Assembly (NCBI RefSeq): GCF_027921765.1
Contig: NZ_BSEJ01000005.1
Span: forward strand, 124,001 to 188,000
DNA from: Microbacterium barkeri
GTDB lineage: Bacteria > Actinomycetota > Actinomycetes > Actinomycetales > Microbacteriaceae
Reading direction: 5' to 3'
Length of the DNA: 64,000 nt
Both the position numbers and the translations under genes were made by a program. The notes under the pieces were generated by a model. It saw nothing but the letters and a program-made list of their open reading frames with translations. It did no database searches and was not told where the DNA came from. This document shows, one piece after another, positions 1 to 9,811 of this stretch. Within the stretch, counting starts at the first letter, position 1; each line of letters opens with the position of its first letter.

Positions 1-201
1 GCCGTCGGTCTCGGCGAGCGCGGCCATCCGCTCCCAGCCGGCGAAGGCGTCCGCGAGGAACGCGTTGAGGTCGGGGGCGCCGAGCTCATCGGGCCCCACG
101 GGCCGGATGCGATCCCCGGCCACGAGGCCGAGGCGCACCTCCGCGCCGTCACGGTAGCGCGCGAGCGCGAAGCGGTTGTCGAGCCGCGGGTGCGACGTCA
201 T
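1..201 (-). CDS. Fumarylacetoacetate hydrolase family protein, N-terminal part (cut by window edge)
   Basis: Only the first 67 residues are inside the window; the rest lies before base 1. The visible part (starting MTSHPRLDNRFALARYRDG, then a stretch with GLVAGDRIRPVG) resembles the small N-terminal domain of FAA-hydrolase enzymes. These cleave C-C bonds in acylpyruvates or hydrate/decarboxylate products of meta ring cleavage. The start at 201 is chosen because AGGAG at 208-212 is six bases upstream; an ATG at 207 directly abuts that site. It lies just downstream of the ring-cleaving VOC dioxygenase on the same strand, which fits a meta-cleavage operon. The catalytic domain is not visible, so the exact reaction is unknown. 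Confidence 0.6.
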   Translation of the reverse strand, partial: MTSHPRLDNRFALARYRDGAEVRLGLVAGDRIRPVGPDELGAPDLNAFLADAFAGWERMAALAETDG

Positions 202-292
202 CGTCATCTCCTCATCATGAAGCGGATGGCCGGAGTCCGGCCCTGGGGACGCGGGAACGCGGGTCGCGTGCGCGACCCGCGTTCCGTCGGCG

Positions 293-1309
293 TCAGCCCC
301 GGCCCTGGACGGCGTAGGGGTTGAGCAGGGCTTCCTTGATCTCGTCCGGCACGCCCTCCTCGGTGGCGGACGGGCCGTTCGCGGGCGGGAACGACTCCGT
401 CATCGACATCGGCATCGCGCCGTTGCGGTAGAAGTTGTTCGAGCCCTGCGAGGGGCGCCACGTGTTCGCCTCCCAGTCCGGCACGTAGTTGCGGTAGCCG
501 CCCGTGTTGAGCTCGATGCGCAGGCTCGAGGGCTCGCGGTAGTAGAGGAACGTCTGCTCGCCGATGCCGTGGATGTTGGGGCCGTACTCGATCGGCGTGC
601 CGTTCTCCATGAGCACGTCGGCGGCGATGAGCAGCTCCTCGCGGGTGTCGACCCAGAAGGCGTAGTGGTTGATGCGGCCGTCGCGGTCGGAGCCGTCGAG
701 CACGACGCCGAGGTCGTGCGACTTCTCGTTGGTCGTCAGCACGCTGAACACCGAGATGGGCGCCTCGTCGAGCACGGTGCGCGCCATGAAGCGGAAGCCG
801 AGGACGCGCACGTACCACTCGACGAACGCGTCGACGTCGCGCGCCGCGATCGTGACGTGGTCGAGCTGGCGCGGGGCGCCCGCGTGAGACGAGCGGCGCG
901 CCGGGCGGTCGGGGTAGATCGACGCCTGGTCTGCGCCCGAGACGTAGTGCTCGACGTCCCAGTGCAGCGTCATGCGGTGCCCCTGCGGACCGACGAAGCG
1001 GTAGGCGCGACCGATCGCGTGCCCCTCGAACCACTCGCCCTCGACGCCCTCGGCCTCGAGCCGGCGGACGGCCTCCTCGAGCGCCTCGGGGCTCGTCGTG
1101 CGCCATGCGGCGGTCTCGAGCGCGGGCTCGTCGCCCGGGACGACGACGACGCTGTAGCGGTAGTAGTCGCCCCAGCAGCGCAGGTAGACGGCGCCGTCGA
1201 TGCGGTCGACGACCTGCAGGCCGACCTGCTCCTCGTAGAACTTCACCGACGCCTCGACGTCGGGCGTCGTGATGGCGACGTAGGACAGATGCGAAAGCAG
1301 TTTGATCAT
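293..1309 (-). CDS. Extradiol ring-cleavage dioxygenase, catechol 2,3-dioxygenase type (VOC)
   Basis: A 338-residue protein with two vicinal-oxygen-chelate domains (about 5-125 and 147-280), the layout of type I extradiol dioxygenases that open catecholic rings beside the diol using Fe(II). The expected 2-His-1-carboxylate ligands are visible in the second domain: His151 (in QLDHVTIA), His215 (in GRINHYAFW) and Glu266 (in LRIELNTGG). The start at 1309 is preceded by AAGGGA; an upstream in-frame ATG at 1396 adds a poorly conserved 29 residues and was not used. It is followed by an FAA-hydrolase gene on the same strand and is divergent from pcaIJF. The catecholic substrate cannot be read from the sequence; an aglycone-derived catechol is a reasonable guess. 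Confidence 0.85.
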   Translation of the reverse strand: MIKLLSHLSYVAITTPDVEASVKFYEEQVGLQVVDRIDGAVYLRCWGDYYRYSVVVVPGDEPALETAAWRTTSPEALEEAVRRLEAEGVEGEWFEGHAIGRAYRFVGPQGHRMTLHWDVEHYVSGADQASIYPDRPARRSSHAGAPRQLDHVTIAARDVDAFVEWYVRVLGFRFMARTVLDEAPISVFSVLTTNEKSHDLGVVLDGSDRDGRINHYAFWVDTREELLIAADVLMENGTPIEYGPNIHGIGEQTFLYYREPSSLRIELNTGGYRNYVPDWEANTWRPSQGSNNFYRNGAMPMSMTESFPPANGPSATEEGVPDEIKEALLNPYAVQGRG

Positions 1310-1563
1310 CTTCGATCCCTTCTCGGGTAGGTCTGCATCCACTCTCCGGCCATCGGGACTATCAGGGAACCCGAATTCTTCGATCCTCGGCATCACTCTG
1401 ATTTATGACTCGGTGGGCCGCGTGCGCGCTCTTCAGCGCGGCCGATGACCGGCATTCGGATCGCTGATATCGCCCCCTCCCGCTCCCCCGCCGCGCGCTA
1501 GATTCGAAGGGACGACAGCGGCGAAGGCGCCGCGCGCGACGGTGGACGAGGGAGTGACACGAC

Positions 1564-2325
1564 GTGATCGACAAGCAGATCCCGACGGCGGCCGAGGCGG
1601 TCGCCGACATCCCGGATGGCGCGAGCATCGCGGTCGGCGGCTTCGGGCTCTCGGGCAACCCCATCGCCCTCATCGAGGCCCTGCTCGCGCAGGGGACCAC
1701 CGACCTCTCGATCGTCTCGAACAACTGCGGCGTCGACGACTGGGGGCTCGGCGTGCTCCTCGGCGCTCGCCGCATCCGCAAGATGACCTCGTCGTACGTC
1801 GGCGAGAACAGGGAGTTCGAGCGGCAGTTCCTCTCCGGCGAGCTCGAGCTCGAGCTCACCCCGCAGGGCACGCTCGCGGAGAAGCTGCGGGCGGGCGGCG
1901 CGGGGATCGCGGCGTTCTACACGCAGACGGGCGTGGGCACGCAGGTGGCCGACGGCGGCCTGCCGCGCCGGTACGCCGCCGACGGCTCGGTCGCTGTCGC
2001 CTCGCCCGCGAAGGACGTCCGCACCTTCGGCGAGCGCGAGTACGTGCTCGAGGAGGCCATCACGACCGACTTCGCGCTCGTCCACGCCTGGAAGGGCGAC
2101 CGACACGGCAACCTCGTCTTCCGCAAGGCGGCCCGGAACTTCAACCCGCTCGCCGCGATGGCGGGCCGCGTGTGCATCGCGCAGGTCGAGGAGCTCGTCG
2201 AGCCCGGCGCCCTCGACCCCGACGCCGTGCACCTGCCCGGCGTGTTCGTGCACCGTGTCGTCGAGGTGGGCACCGACATCGAGAAGCGCATCGAGAAGCG
2301 CACCGTCGCGACCGAGGGGAACTGA
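1564..2325 (+). CDS. pcaI: 3-oxoadipate CoA-transferase subunit A
   Basis: A 253-residue alpha subunit of a class I CoA transferase. It transfers CoA from succinyl-CoA to 3-oxoadipate in the beta-ketoadipate pathway. Near the N-terminus is the glycine-rich [12 protein letters not shown] segment typical of the A subunit, followed by [11 protein letters not shown]. The start is GTG, preceded by GAGGGAG at 1548-1554. It is the first gene of a three-gene operon with the B subunit (one-base gap after its stop) and a thiolase. The thiolase context supports 3-oxoadipate rather than acetoacetate as substrate, but that is inference from neighbours. Confidence 0.9.
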   Translation: MIDKQIPTAAEAVADIPDGASIAVGGFGLSGNPIALIEALLAQGTTDLSIVSNNCGVDDWGLGVLLGARRIRKMTSSYVGENREFERQFLSGELELELTPQGTLAEKLRAGGAGIAAFYTQTGVGTQVADGGLPRRYAADGSVAVASPAKDVRTFGEREYVLEEAITTDFALVHAWKGDRHGNLVFRKAARNFNPLAAMAGRVCIAQVEELVEPGALDPDAVHLPGVFVHRVVEVGTDIEKRIEKRTVATEGN

Positions 2326-2326
2326 C

Positions 2327-2977
2327 ATGGCACTCACCCGCTTCCAGATGGCCGCGCGCGCCGCGCGCGAGCTCCACGACGGCGAGTACGTGAACCTCGG
2401 CATCGGTCTTCCCACGCTCGTCCCGAACTTCGTTCCCGACGGCGTGACGCTCGTGCTCCAGTCCGAGAACGGCATCCTGGGGGTCGGGCCCTACCCGGCC
2501 GAGGACGCCGTCGATCCCGATCTCATCAACGCGGGCAAGGAGACCGTCACGACGCTCCCGGGCGCGGCCTTCTTCGACTCGAGCCTGAGCTTCGGGATGA
2601 TCCGCGGCGGCAAGATCGACGCGGCCATCCTCGGCGCCATGCAGGTGTCGGCGTCGGGCGACCTCGCGAACTGGATGATCCCCGGCAAGATGGTCAAGGG
2701 CCCCGGCGGCGCGATGGATCTCGTGCACGGCGCCGGCCGCGTCATCGTCCTCATGGAGCACGTCGCCAAGGACGGGTCGCCCAAGATCGTCGACGCGTGC
2801 TCGCTCCCGCTCACGGGGCGGGGCGTCGTCGACCGGATCATCACCGACCTCGCCGTCATCGACGTGACCGCGGACGGGCTCGTCCTCCGCGAGCTCGCGC
2901 CGGACGTGACTCTCGACGAGGTCGTCGCGGCCACCCAGCCGGCCCTGATCGTCGCCCTCGAGGAGGAGGCAGCATGA
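2327..2977 (+). CDS. pcaJ: 3-oxoadipate CoA-transferase subunit B
   Basis: A 216-residue beta subunit partner of the preceding gene. It carries the catalytic glutamate that forms the glutamyl-CoA intermediate, Glu47 in the SENGILGVG motif, and the family's NLGIGLPT near residue 23. The start ATG at 2327 follows the A-subunit stop by one base, so the two are translationally coupled. Its own stop overlaps the thiolase start (ATGA at 2974-2977). Length is normal for the family. Confidence 0.92.
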   Translation: MALTRFQMAARAARELHDGEYVNLGIGLPTLVPNFVPDGVTLVLQSENGILGVGPYPAEDAVDPDLINAGKETVTTLPGAAFFDSSLSFGMIRGGKIDAAILGAMQVSASGDLANWMIPGKMVKGPGGAMDLVHGAGRVIVLMEHVAKDGSPKIVDACSLPLTGRGVVDRIITDLAVIDVTADGLVLRELAPDVTLDEVVAATQPALIVALEEEAA

Positions 2978-4158
2978 ACCCGCAGGACATCGTCATCGTC
3001 GCCGCAGCCCGGACGCCGCAGGGGCGGCTGAGCGGGCAGCTCTCGTCGCTGACCGCTCCGCAGCTCGGCAGCGCGGCCATCCGCGGCGCACTCGAGCGCG
3101 GGGGCATCGCGCCCGGCGCGGTCGACGCCGTCATCGTGGGCCAGGTGCTCGCGGCCGGATCGGGCCAGAACGCCGCCCGCCAGGCCGCGGTCGGCGCGGG
3201 CATCGGCTGGGACGTCCCGTCGCACTCCGTGAACAAGGTCTGCCTCTCGGGGCTGACAGCAGTGATCGACGCCGCGCGGATGATCGCCGTCGGCGACGCC
3301 GAGGTCGTCGTCGCGGCCGGCATGGAGTCGATGTCGCGCGCCCCGCATCTGCTCATGGGGTCGCGCACGGGCTGGACCTACGGCTCGGTCGAGGTGCTCG
3401 ACCACATGGCGCACGACGGACTCACCGACGCGTACGACGGCGTGAGCATGGGGCTCTCGACCGAGAACCACAACCCGCGCTACGGGGTCGAGCGCGCGGC
3501 GCAGGACGAGGTCGCCGCGCTGTCGCATCAGCGTGCCGCCGCGGCGGCAGAGGCAGGGGTCTTCGACGCCGAGATCGTGCCCGTCGAGATCCCGCAGCGT
3601 CGGGGCGAGCCCGTCGTCGTGACGCGGGACGAGGGGATCCGCCCCGACACGACGGTCGAGACCCTCGCGCGGCTGCGCCCCGCGTTCGCCGAGGGCGGGA
3701 GCATCACGGCCGGCAACTCGTCGCAGATCTCCGACGGCGCGTCGGCCGTGGTCGTGACGACGCGCGAGCGGGCCGAGCGCGAGGGATGGCGCGCGCTCGC
3801 GACGATCGGAGCATCGGGCCAGACCGCGGGCCCCGACAACTCCCTCCAGGCGCAGCCGGCCGCGGCCATCCGCCGTGCCCTCGAGAAGCAGGGCATCGAC
3901 GTCGCCGACCTCGATCTCGTGGAGATCAACGAGGCGTTCGGCGCCGTCGTCGCGCACTCGGCACGCGAGCTCGGCCTGTCGTCCGACATCGTGAACATCC
4001 ACGGCGGCGGGATCGCGATCGGGCACCCGATCGGCGCCTCCGGCAACCGCCTCGTCGTGCACGCCGCCCACGAGCTCGCGCGCCGCGGCGGCGGGACGGC
4101 CGTGGTCGCACTGTGCGGTGGAGGAGGCCAGGGCGACGCCCTCGTGCTCACGGCGTGA
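2974..4158 (+). CDS. pcaF: Beta-ketoadipyl-CoA / acetyl-CoA acyltransferase (thiolase)
   Basis: A 394-residue thiolase that would split 3-oxoadipyl-CoA into acetyl-CoA and succinyl-CoA, the last step of the beta-ketoadipate pathway. All three catalytic landmarks are present: nucleophile Cys90 (NKVCLSG), His351 ([10 protein letters not shown]) and Cys381 (LCGGGGQG). The ATG overlaps the stop of pcaJ by four bases. The start matches the family N-terminus ([17 protein letters not shown]). A general acetyl-CoA acetyltransferase is the alternative, but the pcaIJ context favours pcaF. Confidence 0.88.
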   Translation: MNPQDIVIVAAARTPQGRLSGQLSSLTAPQLGSAAIRGALERGGIAPGAVDAVIVGQVLAAGSGQNAARQAAVGAGIGWDVPSHSVNKVCLSGLTAVIDAARMIAVGDAEVVVAAGMESMSRAPHLLMGSRTGWTYGSVEVLDHMAHDGLTDAYDGVSMGLSTENHNPRYGVERAAQDEVAALSHQRAAAAAEAGVFDAEIVPVEIPQRRGEPVVVTRDEGIRPDTTVETLARLRPAFAEGGSITAGNSSQISDGASAVVVTTRERAEREGWRALATIGASGQTAGPDNSLQAQPAAAIRRALEKQGIDVADLDLVEINEAFGAVVAHSARELGLSSDIVNIHGGGIAIGHPIGASGNRLVVHAAHELARRGGGTAVVALCGGGGQGDALVLTA

Positions 4159-4172
4159 TCGAGGCGTTATCG

Positions 4173-4198
4173 ACCGGCGCTATGGTGATGGCGCCGGT
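4173..4198. repeat. 8-bp inverted repeat after pcaF
   Basis: ACCGGCGC at 4173-4180 is perfectly mirrored by GCGCCGGT at 4191-4198 with a 10-base spacer. It lies in the 109-base gap between the thiolase stop and the LysR start. There is no T-run, so it could be a weak terminator or a site for the LysR protein. Confidence 0.35.
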
Positions 4199-4267
4199 GA
4201 TCGACGGCGGTGATACGATCCGGGTACGCTCATCGCCGAGCGGACCCGACCCGAGGACCACGCCGCC

Positions 4268-5215
4268 GTGCCCGATCAGCCGCTGCTCTCACGACTCGAC
4301 CTGAACCTGCTCGTCTCGCTCGACGCGCTGCTCACCGAGCGCAGCGTGACGCGCGCCGCCGAGCGCCTCCACCTGAGCCAGCCCGCGCTGAGCGCGTCGC
4401 TCTCGCGGCTCCGCGCGCACTTCGACGACCCGATCCTGGCGCGACGCGGCAACGCGTACGAGCTCACGCCGCTCGCGATGCGCCTGACCGAGCACACGAC
4501 GACGGCGCTCGAGGCCGCGCGTCGGGTCTTCGAGAGCCAGGCCGCGTGGAACCCCGAGCAGTCCACGCGCGAGTTCGCGATCTTCGGTTCGGACTACGGC
4601 TTCGCGACGGTCGGGCGGACGGTGAGCCGCATCGCCCGCGAGCGGGCGCCGGGCGTGCGCTTCCGGTTCATGCTCCACAACCAGACCATCGTCGAGGACG
4701 CCGCCACGCGCCTGCGCGCCGCCGACGCCATGCTCATCCCGCACGGCTTCCTCACCGACCTGCCGTACGCCGATCTGTGGCAGGACGACTGGGTCGGCAT
4801 CGCGAGCGCCGACGACGCGCGCATCGGCTCGCAGGCCACGATGAAGGACCTCGCCGAGCGCCCGTGGGTGTTCACCTACCAGTCGCGCGAGGCGTTCACA
4901 TCGGCGAGCCGCCAGCTGCAGCAGCTCGGCATCGAACCCCGCGTCGAGGCGGTCGTCGAGAGCTTCCTCGCCCTCGGCCACTTCGTCGAGGGCACCGACC
5001 GGCTCGGCATCGTGCAGTCGGCGCTCGCGCCGATCGTGGAGCGCTCGGCGGCGGTGCGCACGTTCGCGCTCCCGTTCGACGCGACGCCCGTGCTGAACGC
5101 CATGTGGTGGCATCCCGTGCACGACCGCGACCCCGAGCACCAGTGGATGCGCGAGCTCTTCGTCGACGCCGCCGCCGAGCTCGGCGCGCGCGCCGACCCG
5201 AAGCGGCTTCCGTAG
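4268..5215 (+). CDS. LysR-family transcriptional regulator
   Basis: A 315-residue LysR-type regulator: winged helix-turn-helix at about residues 10-68 (RSVTRAAERLHLSQPALSASL) followed by an effector-binding domain of two periplasmic-binding-like lobes, of the NodD-like type. The start is GTG at 4268. It lies downstream of pcaIJF on the same strand with its own gap, so it may control that operon or the divergent extradiol dioxygenase operon. The effector, probably an aromatic acid or muconate-like compound, cannot be read from the sequence. Confidence 0.85.
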   Translation: MPDQPLLSRLDLNLLVSLDALLTERSVTRAAERLHLSQPALSASLSRLRAHFDDPILARRGNAYELTPLAMRLTEHTTTALEAARRVFESQAAWNPEQSTREFAIFGSDYGFATVGRTVSRIARERAPGVRFRFMLHNQTIVEDAATRLRAADAMLIPHGFLTDLPYADLWQDDWVGIASADDARIGSQATMKDLAERPWVFTYQSREAFTSASRQLQQLGIEPRVEAVVESFLALGHFVEGTDRLGIVQSALAPIVERSAAVRTFALPFDATPVLNAMWWHPVHDRDPEHQWMRELFVDAAAELGARADPKRLP

Positions 5216-5267
5216 ACTCGGGCCGTGGCGCGCGCACGCCGCGCCGCAGCGGGAGGACGACGCGAGG

Positions 5268-5915
5268 GTGACGGCACGGACGGCTTTCGGCTGGTCTCGC
5301 CTGGCGGCGGCGGCCCTGTGCCTGGTCGCGCTCGTCCACCGGCTCGCCTGGGGCCTCAGCTCGCAGACGATCGCCGGTGAGAACTTCCTCGCGTACCTCA
5401 CGATCCAGTCGAACATCGCCTTCACGGTGCTCGCGACGATCGCCGGGGTGATCGCCCTCCGACACGACGAGGACCCGCCCTGGCTGACCACGGCGCGCGC
5501 CCTCATCCTCAGCTGGACGATCACGGCCGGTCTCGCCTTCGCGCTCATCGTCTGGCAGGCGGGGCTGCGCGGCATCCGGATCGACGTGCCCTGGTCGGAC
5601 GTCGTGCTGCACTTCGTGCTCCCGATCTGGACCATCCTCGCGTGGCTGTTCGGGCCCGGCCGCCGTGCGGCGTCCTGGCGCGTCGTGCCGTTCGTGCTCG
5701 TGTACCCGCTCGTGTGGGGCGGCTTCACGATGTGGCGCGGCGCGATCGTCGGATGGTTCCCGTACTACTTCCTCGACCTGCGGCAGGTGTCGGGCTTCGC
5801 GGAGTTCGCGGTCACGTGCGCGATCGCACTCGCGATCTTCGCGGGCGTGGCATCGGGGCTCGTGCTGCTGAGCCGCATCCGGCCGACCATCCGCGACGCG
5901 GACGGGCGCCCCTGA
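5268..5915 (+). CDS. Pr6Pr-like integral membrane protein
   Basis: A 215-residue protein with about six hydrophobic segments (for example residues 9-28, 37-62, 78-98, 105-125, 138-158 and 182-206) and a tryptophan-rich loop with HFVLPIWTILAWLFGP. It resembles the actinobacterial Pr6Pr family of six-helix membrane proteins, whose function is unknown. The start is GTG with GGGAGG upstream. It has no clear tie to its neighbours. Confidence 0.55.
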   Translation: MTARTAFGWSRLAAAALCLVALVHRLAWGLSSQTIAGENFLAYLTIQSNIAFTVLATIAGVIALRHDEDPPWLTTARALILSWTITAGLAFALIVWQAGLRGIRIDVPWSDVVLHFVLPIWTILAWLFGPGRRAASWRVVPFVLVYPLVWGGFTMWRGAIVGWFPYYFLDLRQVSGFAEFAVTCAIALAIFAGVASGLVLLSRIRPTIRDADGRP

Positions 5916-6000
5916 CGCGCGCAGGGCCATCCGCTCGATACGCTCGGAGTTCGCCCCCGATGACGGATGTCGGCGGCGCGATCGACGAGGAGGACCCCCG

Positions 6001-7749
6001 ATGAGCCGGTTCGCGATCGGGGAGCACGACTTCCTGCTCGACGGAGAGCCGTTCCGCGTGCTCGCGGGCGCGCTGCACTACTTCCGCGTGCACCCCGATC
6101 AGTGGCGCGACCGCATCCGCAAGGCGCGGGCCATGGGGCTGAACACGATCGAGACGTACATCGCGTGGAACGCGCACGCGCCGCGTCGCGGTGAGTTCCG
6201 CCTCGACGGGGGCCTCGACCTCGGCCGCTTCCTCGACGACGTCGCGGCCGAGGGCATGCACGCGATCGTGCGGCCGGGGCCGTACATCTGCGCCGAGTGG
6301 GACAACGGCGGCCTGCCGGCCTGGCTCTTCCGCGACGGCGCCGGGGTGCGCCGCTCCGAGCCCCGGTACCTCGACGCCGTGCGCGAGTACTACGCGCAGA
6401 TCGCGCCCGTGCTCGTGCCGCGGCAGATCGACGCGGGCGGGCCGATCATCCTCATGCAGGTCGAGAACGAGTACGGCGCGTTCGGCGACGATGCGGCCTA
6501 TCTGCGCGAGGTCGCCGACCTCACGCGCGCGATCGGGATCACCGTGCCGCTCACCACCGTCGACCAGCCCACCGACGAGATGCTCGCCGCGGGCGGCCTG
6601 CCCGACCTGCACCGCACCGGCTCGTTCGGCTCGCGGGCGACCGAGCGGCTCGCCACGCTGCGCCGTCACCAGCCCACGGGGCCGCTCATGTGCTCGGAGT
6701 TCTGGTGCGGATGGTTCGACAGCTGGGGCGAGCACCACCACACGACCTCGGCGGAGGACTCGGCCCGCGAGCTCGACGACCTGCTCGCGGCGGGCGCCTC
6801 GGTGAACATCTACATGTTCCACGGCGGCACGAACTTCGGATTCACGAACGGAGCGAACGACAAGGGGCGGTACATCCCCATCATCACGAGCTACGACTAC
6901 GACGCGCCGCTCGACGAGACGGGCCACCCGACCGCGAAGTACCGCGCGTTCCGCGACGTCATCGCGAAGTACGCGCCGGTCCCCGACGAGGAGCCAGCGG
7001 CCGTCCGGCCCGACGCGCCCGTCTTCGACGTCGCGCTCGACCGCGCGCTCTCGCTGTGGGATGGTCTCGAACTGCTCGGTGCGGAGACCTCGGTCGACCA
7101 CCTGCCGACGATCGATGAGCTCGACCACTTCGGCGAGTTCACGCTGTACCGCGCCACGCGCCCGATCGAGGCGCCGGGCGTGCTCGCATTCCACGAGGTC
7201 CGCGATCGCGCCCAGGTCTTCCTCGACCGGAAGCCGGTCGGGGTGCTCAGCCGCGATCACGGCGAGCGGCGCATCGCGCTGCCCCACGGCGGCGTGCTCG
7301 AGCTGCTCGTCGAGGACCAGGGGCGGGTGAACTACGGCCCGCGCCTCGGCGAGCCCACCGGGCTCATCGGGCCCGCGACGCTCGACGGCGCGCCGATCGA
7401 CGCGTGGGAGGCGGCACCGCTCACGTGGGAGCGCCTCGACGAGCTGGCCGACCGCGCGAGCGCGCACGGATCCGCCGCGCACGCGGGCCCCGGCGTCGCG
7501 TTCGGGATGTTCGACGCGCCCGCGGGCCGCGACCTGCTGCTCGACACATCCGGATGGGGCAAGGGCGTCGTGTGGGTGAACGGGTTCTGCCTCGGCCGGT
7601 TCTGGTCGCGGGGCCCGCAGCGCACGATGTACGTGCCCGGCCCGGTCGTGCGCGAGACGGGCAACCGGATCGCCGTGCTCGAGCTGCACGCGGGCGAGGC
7701 GGTCGCGCGGTTCGTCGCGCAGCCCGACCTCGGCCACACCGAGCTCTGA
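6001..7749 (+). CDS. GH35 beta-galactosidase
   Basis: A 582-residue family 35 glycosidase acting on terminal beta-linked galactose. The catalytic TIM barrel occupies about residues 10-320 (LAGALHYFRVHPDQW, RPGPYICAEWDNGGLPAWL). The general acid/base is expected at Glu157 (QVENEYGAFG) and the nucleophile at Glu233 (CSEFWCGWFDSWGE). Beta-sandwich domains follow, ending with the WGKGVVWVNGFCLGRFWSRGPQ segment common in the family. No signal peptide is seen, so it is likely cytoplasmic and acts on imported sugars. GAGGAGGA lies just before the ATG. The neighbouring aromatic genes suggest galactosylated phenolics as possible substrates, which is inference. Confidence 0.93.
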   Translation: MSRFAIGEHDFLLDGEPFRVLAGALHYFRVHPDQWRDRIRKARAMGLNTIETYIAWNAHAPRRGEFRLDGGLDLGRFLDDVAAEGMHAIVRPGPYICAEWDNGGLPAWLFRDGAGVRRSEPRYLDAVREYYAQIAPVLVPRQIDAGGPIILMQVENEYGAFGDDAAYLREVADLTRAIGITVPLTTVDQPTDEMLAAGGLPDLHRTGSFGSRATERLATLRRHQPTGPLMCSEFWCGWFDSWGEHHHTTSAEDSARELDDLLAAGASVNIYMFHGGTNFGFTNGANDKGRYIPIITSYDYDAPLDETGHPTAKYRAFRDVIAKYAPVPDEEPAAVRPDAPVFDVALDRALSLWDGLELLGAETSVDHLPTIDELDHFGEFTLYRATRPIEAPGVLAFHEVRDRAQVFLDRKPVGVLSRDHGERRIALPHGGVLELLVEDQGRVNYGPRLGEPTGLIGPATLDGAPIDAWEAAPLTWERLDELADRASAHGSAAHAGPGVAFGMFDAPAGRDLLLDTSGWGKGVVWVNGFCLGRFWSRGPQRTMYVPGPVVRETGNRIAVLELHAGEAVARFVAQPDLGHTEL

Positions 7750-7756
7750 GACCGCG

Positions 7757-9175
7757 CTACCCCGCGGACGGGGTCGGCTCGGACGGGGTCGGCTCGGGCG
7801 TGGGCGACGCCGGCGCGAAGAACCCGAGCGACTCGAGAGCAGCGGACTGCGCGTCGCCGTCGTCGAGCGCCGCGAACGCCTCGGCCTCGTCGCCGCCCAC
7901 GAGGCCGACGAGCACGGGCTCGCCGGTCGCGGGCGCGAGATTGAACCAGGTGCGGATGGCGCCCGTCCCGCCGACGAGGTGCCAGATCGCGGCGTCCGTC
8001 GCCCAGAACCGCTCCTCGAAGCGGAGCCACACGGTCTCGATCGCGCCCATCCCGAGCGCCGCCACGGCTCCCCGCTGAACGGCCGGCAGCTCGGGCGAGA
8101 ACTCGATCCCCTGGTGCTTGAGCACGCCGAGCGGCACCGTGACGACGACCCGGTCGTACGACAGGGCCTCCCCCGTCGCGAGACGCAGGCTTACGCCGCG
8201 GTCGTCATGCGCGATGCGGACGACGGGCGACGAGAGCGTCACCTGGATGTCGTCGAGCGGCCCCTCGACGAGGCCGGCGAGGTCGCCCGCCGCCGCGCGC
8301 AGCGTGTCGGCGGGCAGCGGCGGCGGGAACCAGCACGAGGCATCAGCTGCAGTCGCGCCCGTCGTCGCCGCGAGCCAGGCGAGCGACGCGGCGAGCGCAG
8401 GATCGTCGAGGTCGGCGCCCGTCGCGAGCAGTGCGGCCTCGAGCGGCACGTCCGCGGCGCCCGCGCTGCCGCGTTCGACCGCTTCGCGCACGGCGTCGAA
8501 CGCGAGCGTCGCCGTCTCGCCCTGCTCCGACCATCCGGTGGCCGTGTCGAGGTCGATATCGGGGATCCCGAGCAGCCGCAGGCGCCCGAGGAACGCCTCG
8601 TCGTCGTCGCCGAAGGTCCACGCGCCGAGCTGGGCCGGGATCGGCCACGGGTCGTCGGGCACCGAGTGGAGGCGCCCGCCCACGCGGTCGCGCGCCTCGA
8701 ACACCGTGACGTCGTGACCGGCGTCGGCGAGCGCGCGCGCCGCGACCGCGCCAGCGATGCCCGCTCCCACGACCGCGAGGCGCTCCCCCGAGCCGGCGGC
8801 CGCGAGCACCTCGTCGGCGGCGCGTGAGCCCGAGCGGTGCGCGCCCATGACCGTCGCCGGCTGCTCGGCGTCGGTCGCCTCGCCCGCGAAGAACACCCGG
8901 TCGCCGACCGGCTGCGCGAGGGCCTCCCGGTGCTGCGGCGTCGCGCCGACCGCGATGAAGCTGCGCGCTCCGCGGGCGTACGGGTCGGCCGACCACGTGC
9001 TGCGCAGCCAGGCGGAGGGCACCGGCACGCCGTTCGACGGCGTCGGGATCGGGGCCGGCGTCGACGGCGCAGGCGTCGACGGCCCCGGCTGCGGATCGCC
9101 CGTGCACGACGCGAGAAGCATCGCGACGGCGCCCGTGCCGGCGCCGACGAGCAGGGTGCGGCGCGTGATCCTCAT
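7757..9175 (-). CDS. Flavin amine oxidase-like lipoprotein with circularly permuted FAD domain
   Basis: A 472-residue exported flavoprotein. The N-terminus has a twin-arginine-like start (RRTLLVGAG) and a lipobox ending at Cys24 (LLASC). A Pro/Thr/Ser-rich linker follows. Residues 55-125 contain the segment that normally closes the C-terminus of monoamine-oxidase-type proteins: [18 protein letters not shown] at 95-102 and [10 protein letters not shown]. Only after this come the dinucleotide-binding motif ([14 protein letters not shown] at 136-149, then [11 protein letters not shown]) and the substrate domain, ending in a Pro/Thr tail. The order of the two FAD-contacting parts is therefore reversed compared with the family. 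Substrate unknown. It is followed closely by the convergent GH35 gene. Confidence 0.75.
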   Translation of the reverse strand: MRITRRTLLVGAGTGAVAMLLASCTGDPQPGPSTPAPSTPAPIPTPSNGVPVPSAWLRSTWSADPYARGARSFIAVGATPQHREALAQPVGDRVFFAGEATDAEQPATVMGAHRSGSRAADEVLAAAGSGERLAVVGAGIAGAVAARALADAGHDVTVFEARDRVGGRLHSVPDDPWPIPAQLGAWTFGDDDEAFLGRLRLLGIPDIDLDTATGWSEQGETATLAFDAVREAVERGSAGAADVPLEAALLATGADLDDPALAASLAWLAATTGATAADASCWFPPPLPADTLRAAAGDLAGLVEGPLDDIQVTLSSPVVRIAHDDRGVSLRLATGEALSYDRVVVTVPLGVLKHQGIEFSPELPAVQRGAVAALGMGAIETVWLRFEERFWATDAAIWHLVGGTGAIRTWFNLAPATGEPVLVGLVGGDEAEAFAALDDGDAQSAALESLGFFAPASPTPEPTPSEPTPSAG

Positions 9176-9187
9176 CGTGTCGCCAGA

Positions 9188-9802
9188 CTACCCGCCGGCG
9201 TCGGGTTCGATCCGGTACCGGAAGGTCCCCCGGTACGCGTACACTCGGCCCACGACGGGCACGTCGACCGTCAGCTCGACGCGCTGGCGGCCGACCGCGT
9301 CGTCCCAGCTCTCCCGGAGGCGGACGACGGGCGCCACGCGACGCGGGAGGCGCACCCGCAGGCGCCCCCAGCGCAGCCCGACCGACCGGCTCACGAGCAC
9401 GAGCGCCCCGTCGTCCACCCGCCCGTCGAACACGGCCGCGAGCGTCGGGGGCTCCCCGAGCCGATCGACGACGCGTCCTGTCTCGGCCAGCGCGACGGCG
9501 TCGACCATCGTCCAGTCGCCGCCCGGGAGCCGCAGCTCCCTGCGGGCGAGCGCGCGGCCATCCGCCGTCCGGTTGACGATCCGGAACGGCACGTCGCGCG
9601 CCCAGCCGGCCCACACGACGCCGCGCGCCTCGAGCACGCGCAGCAGGGGATGCAGCCAGCGGCGCGGCGTGCCCACCGTGTCGAACACGCCCTCCCCGAC
9701 GCCGACGCTCCCCTCGGGGATCGTCGAGAAGTACCGCCGCAGGGTCGGATGGAGCTCGTCGATCCGCGCCCCGAGCGCCCGCGCGTACGGCGATCCGGTC
9801 AC
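9188..9802 (-). CDS. DUF4166 domain protein
   Basis: A 204-residue protein that looks like a single DUF4166 domain, with the family's N-terminal LHPTLRRYFSTIP and a central GWARDVPFRIVNR stretch. The domain is common in actinobacteria, often fused to saccharopine-dehydrogenase-like proteins, and has no assigned activity. The start is GTG at 9802. It lies nine bases after pcaC and 12 bases before the amine oxidase start, all on the minus strand, so it may be read through from the pca operon. No function is proposed. Confidence 0.7.
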   Translation of the reverse strand: MTGSPYARALGARIDELHPTLRRYFSTIPEGSVGVGEGVFDTVGTPRRWLHPLLRVLEARGVVWAGWARDVPFRIVNRTADGRALARRELRLPGGDWTMVDAVALAETGRVVDRLGEPPTLAAVFDGRVDDGALVLVSRSVGLRWGRLRVRLPRRVAPVVRLRESWDDAVGRQRVELTVDVPVVGRVYAYRGTFRYRIEPDAGG

Positions 9803-9811
9803 GCCGCGAGC

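Noticed and set aside
1310..1563. Operator in the divergent region between the VOC dioxygenase and pcaI
   Set aside because: Only short GC-rich palindromes and one GAATTC were seen; none is long or repeated enough to support a site.
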